Part shown: in pieces, positions 7,475-10,769 of the stretch
Layout of the letters: each line of letters opens with the position of its first letter
Numbering within the stretch: position 1 is the first letter of the stretch
Origin: Spirochaetia bacterium UBA5550
GTDB lineage: Bacteria; Spirochaetota; UBA4802; UBA5550
Length of the DNA stretch: 10,769 bases
Direction of reading: 5' to 3'
Assembly (NCBI GenBank): GCA_002425885.1
Contig: DINC01000344.1
Span: 12,178 to 22,946, forward strand
Program-made: the position numbers and the translations under genes
The notes under the pieces: generated by a model
The model's input: the letters and a program-made list of their open reading frames with translations, nothing else
Databases searched by the model: none
What the model was told of the DNA's origin: nothing

Positions 7475-9085
7475 CTATCTGAGTCCTGAGAAGCATCTTT
7501 CCAGATGCTCACTGTCGGGAGATTTAGTAAAAATACTCACCATTATGGTGACAACAATTGATACCGGAAGCGCTACTACTATCGGATCAACAAATTGAAG
7601 GCTTGATTGACCGGCAAGTGTAGGCACTCCAAAAAAGGCCTTACATAACCCAAGGGGAGCAGACTCTTTTGCATGCATAAACATAATCCAGAAAGAGGAT
7701 GTGGCAAGTCCGCTGAAAAAACCTGCAAGTGCACCTGCTTTAGTAATTCTCCGGGTAAATAGTCCGCCAAAATAAAGAGGGAGAAACGTAGCAGCACAGA
7801 GGCCCATAAAAATAGCCGTACCAATAGCAATAATTGCAGATCCCTGCTCAAAAAAACGGGGCAGAAAATAGGCCAGTAAAGTACTTATAATAATTGCAAA
7901 ACCCATCGATATCTTTGTGGTAAGAATTGTGCTCCTCGTTTTAATATTAATCCCCTGTTCTATGAAATCCCTGCCAAAGGCTGATCCCATGGTGTGGAAC
8001 TGGGCACTCAGGGTTGACATGGCTGCCGCAAGCATGGTAACCATAAAAAGCGCTGTAAACCATACCGGCATTGCTGAGTTGATATATAGAGGGATAATGT
8101 TATCCACCTTTTTATCTGCAGCAAGAACTGAAATCTTTCCGAAAGCAGGATTATTCAGGAAATATACATTTGTTAGGGAACCGACTGTGAAAGCAACACC
8201 TGTCATCATAAGTATAAATACTCCTCCAATAAGAACTCCCCTGTTGAGTTCCCTGTCACTTTTTACAGTCATGAACCTAACCGCGAGCTGCGGCTGTGCC
8301 AGTACACCGATCCCCACGCCGAGAACAATTGTTGAAACAAGCTGCCACCAGAAGACCGATCCTGTCGCCGGCATAGTTGTCCATCCTTCATGCCCTGTTT
8401 TGCCCCAGACCTTTACAGCTTCAGGTGCAATATTTGTAAGAGCCTGATGAGAATCAATAACACCGCCCAGCATCCAGTATGTAGCAACAAGAAGAATGAT
8501 CATACTTATAAACATAACAACACCCTGAAACGCGTCGGTATACAAAACTCCTTTCAGCCCTCCCATAATTACATATACAGCAACTATAGCTACGAAAAAA
8601 AAGAGAGCGGCCTCGTAGGATATGCTCAGCGTCTGGGCGATAAACTGCGCGCCACCGATTATTACGCTACCCGCATAAAGCGGCATTGCTATAAAAATCA
8701 TGAGACCCGATGCTCCCTGCAGAAGTTTTGAATTATATCTTTTACCTATAAGTTCAGGAAATGTATAAGCATCAAGATTATGCCCCATCTTGCGGGTTCT
8801 CTTTCCGAAGACTACGAAAGCTATAAAGATACCCACTGCAATATTAAGAAAGGTCAGCCATAGGACACCCATTCCGAATACAGCCGCAGCACCGCCGAAA
8901 CCGATGATTGCTGAAGTACTTATAAAAGTTGAACCGTATGAAACAGCCATAACAAAGGGATGTGTTTTTCTACCTGCAAGGAGAAAGTCTGATGCATCTT
9001 TGGTATGCCTCCAGCCGAGATACCCGAAGAAAGCTGTTATTATGAGGTATATGAGTGTAACTATTGTAATAAGCAGGATATTCAT
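7475..9085 (-). CDS. Sodium:solute symporter (SSS family)
   Basis: 536 residues with about 13 hydrophobic helices, the normal SSS length and layout. SSS features seen are SYGSTFISTSAIIGFGG (49-65) in the first core helices, the AQPQLAVRFM block (263-272), and AAAMSTLSAQ (353-362), where S357/T358 correspond to the Na2-site hydroxyls of PutP and SGLT relatives. The C-terminal FVDPIVVALPVS block is familiar from monocarboxylate-type SSS carriers that have a small partner. It should import an organic anion or related solute with Na+ across the inner membrane; the substrate cannot be read. The small accessory gene ends 2 nt upstream, and the ribosome site (GGAGAAGAAC) lies in that gene's end. The message stops at the terminator at 7453-7421. 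Confidence 0.95.
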   Translation of the reverse strand: MNILLITIVTLIYLIITAFFGYLGWRHTKDASDFLLAGRKTHPFVMAVSYGSTFISTSAIIGFGGAAAVFGMGVLWLTFLNIAVGIFIAFVVFGKRTRKMGHNLDAYTFPELIGKRYNSKLLQGASGLMIFIAMPLYAGSVIIGGAQFIAQTLSISYEAALFFFVAIVAVYVIMGGLKGVLYTDAFQGVVMFISMIILLVATYWMLGGVIDSHQALTNIAPEAVKVWGKTGHEGWTTMPATGSVFWWQLVSTIVLGVGIGVLAQPQLAVRFMTVKSDRELNRGVLIGGVFILMMTGVAFTVGSLTNVYFLNNPAFGKISVLAADKKVDNIIPLYINSAMPVWFTALFMVTMLAAAMSTLSAQFHTMGSAFGRDFIEQGINIKTRSTILTTKISMGFAIIISTLLAYFLPRFFEQGSAIIAIGTAIFMGLCAATFLPLYFGGLFTRRITKAGALAGFFSGLATSSFWIMFMHAKESAPLGLCKAFFGVPTLAGQSSLQFVDPIVVALPVSIVVTIMVSIFTKSPDSEHLERCFSGLR

Positions 9086-9087
9086 AT

Positions 9088-9270
9088 TCAGTTCTTCTCC
9101 TCATTCTCGGGGTCACTCTTTTCCCACTCAATCTCTTCAATTACTTCTCTGTCAACATCCGCATCCGCAGGTGTATTCCAGTTTTTTATGCCGTAAACAA
9201 CGCACCCTATTCCGGCAAAGATCGACATTATGTAGGCCAGAAATACTCCAACCCCTTCCAATCCAAGCAT
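9088..9270 (-). CDS. Symporter small accessory protein
   Basis: 60 residues: one transmembrane helix (about 6-28, FLAYIMSIFAGIGCVVYGI), then NWN and a very acidic tail (EVIEEIEWEKSDPENEEKN). This matches the short 'symporter small accessory protein' family found immediately upstream of SSS carriers, and by analogy it should associate with the symporter in the membrane. AAAGGAG sits 7 nt before ATG 9270, fixing the start. The stop is 2 nt from the symporter ATG, so the pair is one transcript from the promoter at 9395-9366. The tail may lie on the cytoplasmic side as a regulatory or assembly contact; that is inference. Confidence 0.88.
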   Translation of the reverse strand: MLGLEGVGVFLAYIMSIFAGIGCVVYGIKNWNTPADADVDREVIEEIEWEKSDPENEEKN

Positions 9271-9314
9271 CGCTTTACTCCTTTAATTTTTATTACATTA
9301 AACAGTGCGGCAGG

Positions 9315-9333
9315 GATAGCCTCATGAGCTATC
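9315..9333 (-). other. Small dyad in the 5' leader of the symporter mRNA
   Basis: GATAGC (9315-9320) and GCTATC (9328-9333) form a 6-bp stem with a 7-nt loop in the roughly 90-nt leader between the predicted transcript start (about 9359) and the accessory-gene ATG. It may be mRNA structure or a minor operator. It could also be chance. Confidence 0.25.
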
Positions 9334-9349
9334 TTTCAACAAACAATAC

Positions 9350-9376
9350 GACTATTTAGTCGGCGACTATACAGTC
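9350..9376 (-). promoter_or_regulatory. Twin operator: two GACT-N4-AGTC palindromes
   Basis: GACTATTTAGTC (9350-9361) and GACTATACAGTC (9365-9376) are near-identical 12-bp palindromes, centres 15 bp apart. One overlaps the -10 box and the other the expected start site of the symporter promoter, the classic position for repression. The half-site and spacing suit a TetR-type dimer, but no such gene is in the window, so the regulator would act from elsewhere. Confidence 0.65.
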
Positions 9377-9395
9377 AACAAGGTGTAAATGTCAA
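9366..9395 (-). promoter_or_regulatory. Sigma70-type promoter of the symporter operon
   Basis: Minus strand: TTGACA (9395-9390, perfect consensus), an 18-nt spacer, then TATAGT (9371-9366). Start of transcription is expected near 9359, about 90 nt before the accessory-gene ATG at 9270. Confidence 0.75.
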
Positions 9396-9467
9396 GAAAA
9401 AAAGAGATTAATTCAGATATAGGGAGGAGCTCAGTGACAGTCCTGCGCATAAGCTTTGTTGAACAAA

Positions 9468-9482
9468 ACCACCTGAGGTGGT
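9468..9482. repeat. 15-nt palindrome near the left end of the IS91-like element
   Basis: ACCACCTGAGGTGGT is a 7+1+7 odd palindrome, 76 nt before the recombinase ATG. IS91-family ends carry short hairpins near the terminus, so it may be part of the left-end signal. It could equally be an operator for the recombinase gene: TATAAT at 9491-9496 follows 8 nt later and could be its -10 box, without a good -35. Confidence 0.4.
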
Positions 9483-9557
9483 GCCCTTTATATAATTTGA
9501 TAATAATCATATCTTCTTCTATAATATTGTAAAGCACAAATTACAGGAGGAGTAACT

Positions 9558-10426
9558 ATGACAGGAATTAGACAATTCACACGACGCGAGATGCGCGAGG
9601 TAATGCAGATACGGGGCTTTAGTGAGGTAACAGTTTCCACTTACATAAACCACATAAGGAACCTTGCGGAGTACTTTAACAGGCCGCCCCATACACTGCA
9701 GCCTGAGCATATCCATGAATACCAGGTTTTTCTTGTTCAGGAGAAGCAGGTATCATGGTCATTCTTTAACCAGGCAGTGTGTGCTATGAGGTTTTTTTTA
9801 ACCATGTAGTACAGAATGACTGGGCAGTAAAAGACATCCCTTATCAAAAGAAGCACAAAACACTCCCGCAGGTTCTTTCACAGGAAGAAGTCAAAGCCTT
9901 TCTCTCGTTAATTGAAGACCCGAAATATCTGGCAATAGCATCCACCCTCTACGGCAGCGGACTCCGTCTTTCTGAGTGCCTGAATCTTAAAATTGAAGAC
10001 CTCGATTCATCGAACCTGGTGATAACAGTCCGTGACGGGAAAGGGAAGAAAGACCGCGTGACAATAATGTCGAAGAAACAGCTTGTCACGCTCAGGGCTT
10101 ATTACGCAAAGGCACGCGTCAAGCCTGTAACATATCTCTTCCCGAAGAAGAATGACAACTTCAGCCCATTCTCGAAAAGGCAGACTCAATCCTTTATACA
10201 CAACGCGGGACTGAAAGCCGGAATTTCAAAAAGTGTAACTCCCCATATTTTACGCCATTCATTTGCCACGCATCTTCTGGAGTCGGGGGTAAACCTTCGA
10301 AAGATACAGGTGATATTAGGACACAGGTCTCTTCAGACTACAGCAGTTTACACACATCTTACAAAGGATTTCCTGAGTGAAGTAAAAAGCCCTCTTGATA
10401 TTTTAGGGGGGCATGATGAAAAATAA
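9558..10426 (+). CDS. Tyrosine recombinase/integrase, read in two frames via a -1 shift at a T8 tract
   Basis: The first frame (9558-9809, 83 codons) holds the SAM-like N-terminal core-binding domain (FSEVTVSTYINHIRNLAEYF) and stops at TAG 9807. The second frame, one base back, continues without loss (FFNHVVQNDW...) and ends at TAA 10424-10426. Joining them at the T8 tract (9792-9799) gives a 289-residue protein of normal family length. Catalytic residues, numbered in the joined protein, are all present: R137 (SGLRLSE), a beta-hairpin K about 162 (GKGKKDR), H230 and R233 (HILRHSFATHLL), H256 (LGHRS) and nucleophile Y265 (AVYTHL). AGGAGG lies 8 nt before ATG 9558. The shift is either programmed or a one-base loss in the homopolymer; the intact second half favours function or a very recent lesion. 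The likely role is resolution or integration of the IS91-like element's intermediates. Confidence 0.85.
9792..9809 (+). other. Candidate -1 ribosomal frameshift site (T TTT TTA) and zero-frame stop
   Basis: Zero-frame codons read AGG TTT TTT TTA ACC ATG TAG. The heptamer T TTT TTA (9794-9800) has exactly the X XXY YYZ phase required for tandem -1 slippage and is the same heptamer used in HIV-1 gag-pol. The stop is 7 nt after it. I see no strong downstream hairpin (only ACTG/CAGT, 4 bp) and no well-placed upstream Shine-Dalgarno stimulator. Confidence 0.5.
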
Positions 10427-10769
10427 AATACTCGGAATAATAGAAAGAAATTACTACAGACTTGAAAATCTTTCCAGTTACGAAAAGTCGGTGTTTGATA
10501 AAATATTAAACTGCCGTACAGAACCTGTACCACACCTGTTTACCTGCTGTGACAGATGCTATTCAGTTCATCCGGTGTATAAATCGTGCAAAGACAGGAT
10601 GTGCCCCGTATGCAACGGCTCCGCATCGATTAAGTGGACAGCAAAGCGCGAGGCGGAACTTTTAAGTACAGGGTACTTTCTTCTCACATATACAATCCCT
10701 TCTCAGCTCAGATCATTATTCCTTGCAAATAAAAATCTATGCTATAACCTTCTGTTTAAGTCGGCTTCT
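10413..10769 (+). CDS. IS91-family transposase, N-terminal zinc-binding part (3' end outside window)
   Basis: 119 codons, open to the right edge. The N-terminus has the IS91 zinc-binding pattern: C45/C46-x2-C49, then VYKSCKDRMCPVCNG with C59, C64 and C67, followed by KWTAKREAELLSTGYFLLTYTIPSQLR. The last block corresponds to the 'HvvFTlPhelr' segment of the family, with L in place of the usual H. The HUH nickase motif and the two catalytic tyrosines would lie beyond the window, so activity cannot be judged. It overlaps the recombinase by 14 nt, with a G6 tract (10406-10411) just before the tandem ATG at 10413/10416, so translation is probably coupled. ATG 10416 is an equal start option. Confidence 0.88.
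   Translation, partial: MMKNKILGIIERNYYRLENLSSYEKSVFDKILNCRTEPVPHLFTCCDRCYSVHPVYKSCKDRMCPVCNGSASIKWTAKREAELLSTGYFLLTYTIPSQLRSLFLANKNLCYNLLFKSAS

Larger units (their letters stand above)
9396..10769 (+). mobile_element. IS91-like element with accessory tyrosine recombinase (left part; left boundary uncertain, right end outside)
   Basis: A tyrosine recombinase gene and a 14-nt-overlapping IS91-type transposase gene form one rightward unit. An extra tyrosine recombinase upstream of the Y2 transposase is known for a subset of IS91-family elements. IS91 elements move by rolling-circle transfer from an origin end downstream of the transposase to a terminus upstream, and make no target duplication. 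The left (terminus) end must lie between the symporter promoter (9395) and the recombinase ATG (9558). I cannot place it exactly; 9396 is the outer limit and the palindrome at 9468-9482 is a landmark. Confidence 0.7.

Noticed and set aside
7917..9359. Plus-strand frames of 113 to 189 codons across the symporter
   Set aside because: They are antisense shadows of the symporter and accessory genes. The opposite strand has the family motifs, ribosome sites, promoter and terminator.
9461..9464. GAAC as the IS91 target tetranucleotide at the left edge
   Set aside because: In IS91 the conserved tetranucleotide flanks the origin end, downstream of the transposase. A four-base match on the terminus side is not informative.
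9779..10426. Second recombinase frame as an independent gene from GTG 9779
   Set aside because: It lacks the core-binding domain and a ribosome site at 9779. The protein aligns as a direct continuation of the first frame across the T8 tract.

Overview
The window looks like bacterial chromosome from a moderately AT-rich organism, probably an anaerobe or facultative anaerobe. This rests on an eight-cysteine double [4Fe-4S] protein, a PocR-domain hybrid kinase, and an SSS symporter paired with a one-helix accessory protein. I cannot name the phylum: spirochaetes, Deferribacterota and the former Deltaproteobacteria would all fit. Almost all chromosomal genes are on the minus strand.

Layout, left to right. 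(1) 1-1043 (-): 5' part of a histidine-phosphatase-fold gene that runs off the left edge, with a long N-terminal extension before its RHG motif. (2) 1044-1436: intergenic, holding a roughly 123-bp inverted-terminal repeat of the widespread 'CATTGCGAG' type. (3) 1437-1793 (+): small DUF5684-type membrane protein, followed by a 12-bp-stem hairpin. (4) 7213 down to 1884 (-): a co-directional run that may be one operon. It encodes a 974-residue soluble hybrid histidine kinase (PocR, three PAS, HisKA, HATPase, receiver), a 115-residue beta-rich conserved protein, an epoxyqueuosine-reductase-like 4Fe-4S protein (overlapping by 4 nt), a stand-alone cupin, and an AraC-type regulator whose GTG directly follows the cupin stop. 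(5) 9270 down to 7475 (-): a symporter small accessory protein and a 536-residue sodium:solute symporter. This operon has a clear sigma70-like promoter overlapped by two GACT-N4-AGTC palindromes, and a textbook intrinsic terminator. (6) 9396-10769 (+): left part of an IS91-like element. It carries a tyrosine recombinase split by a -1 frame change at a T8 tract, then a 14-nt-overlapping IS91-type transposase that runs off the right edge.

Genes in block 4 read as a sensing and regulation cluster: a cytoplasmic kinase with a small-molecule-type sensor, a redox Fe-S protein, and a cupin/AraC pair. The transporter operon in block 5 appears to be controlled separately by a repressor not encoded here. 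The most notable item is the recombinase frame change. It sits exactly on an in-frame T TTT TTA heptamer, with all catalytic residues intact after the shift, so it is either programmed -1 frameshifting or a one-base homopolymer loss.
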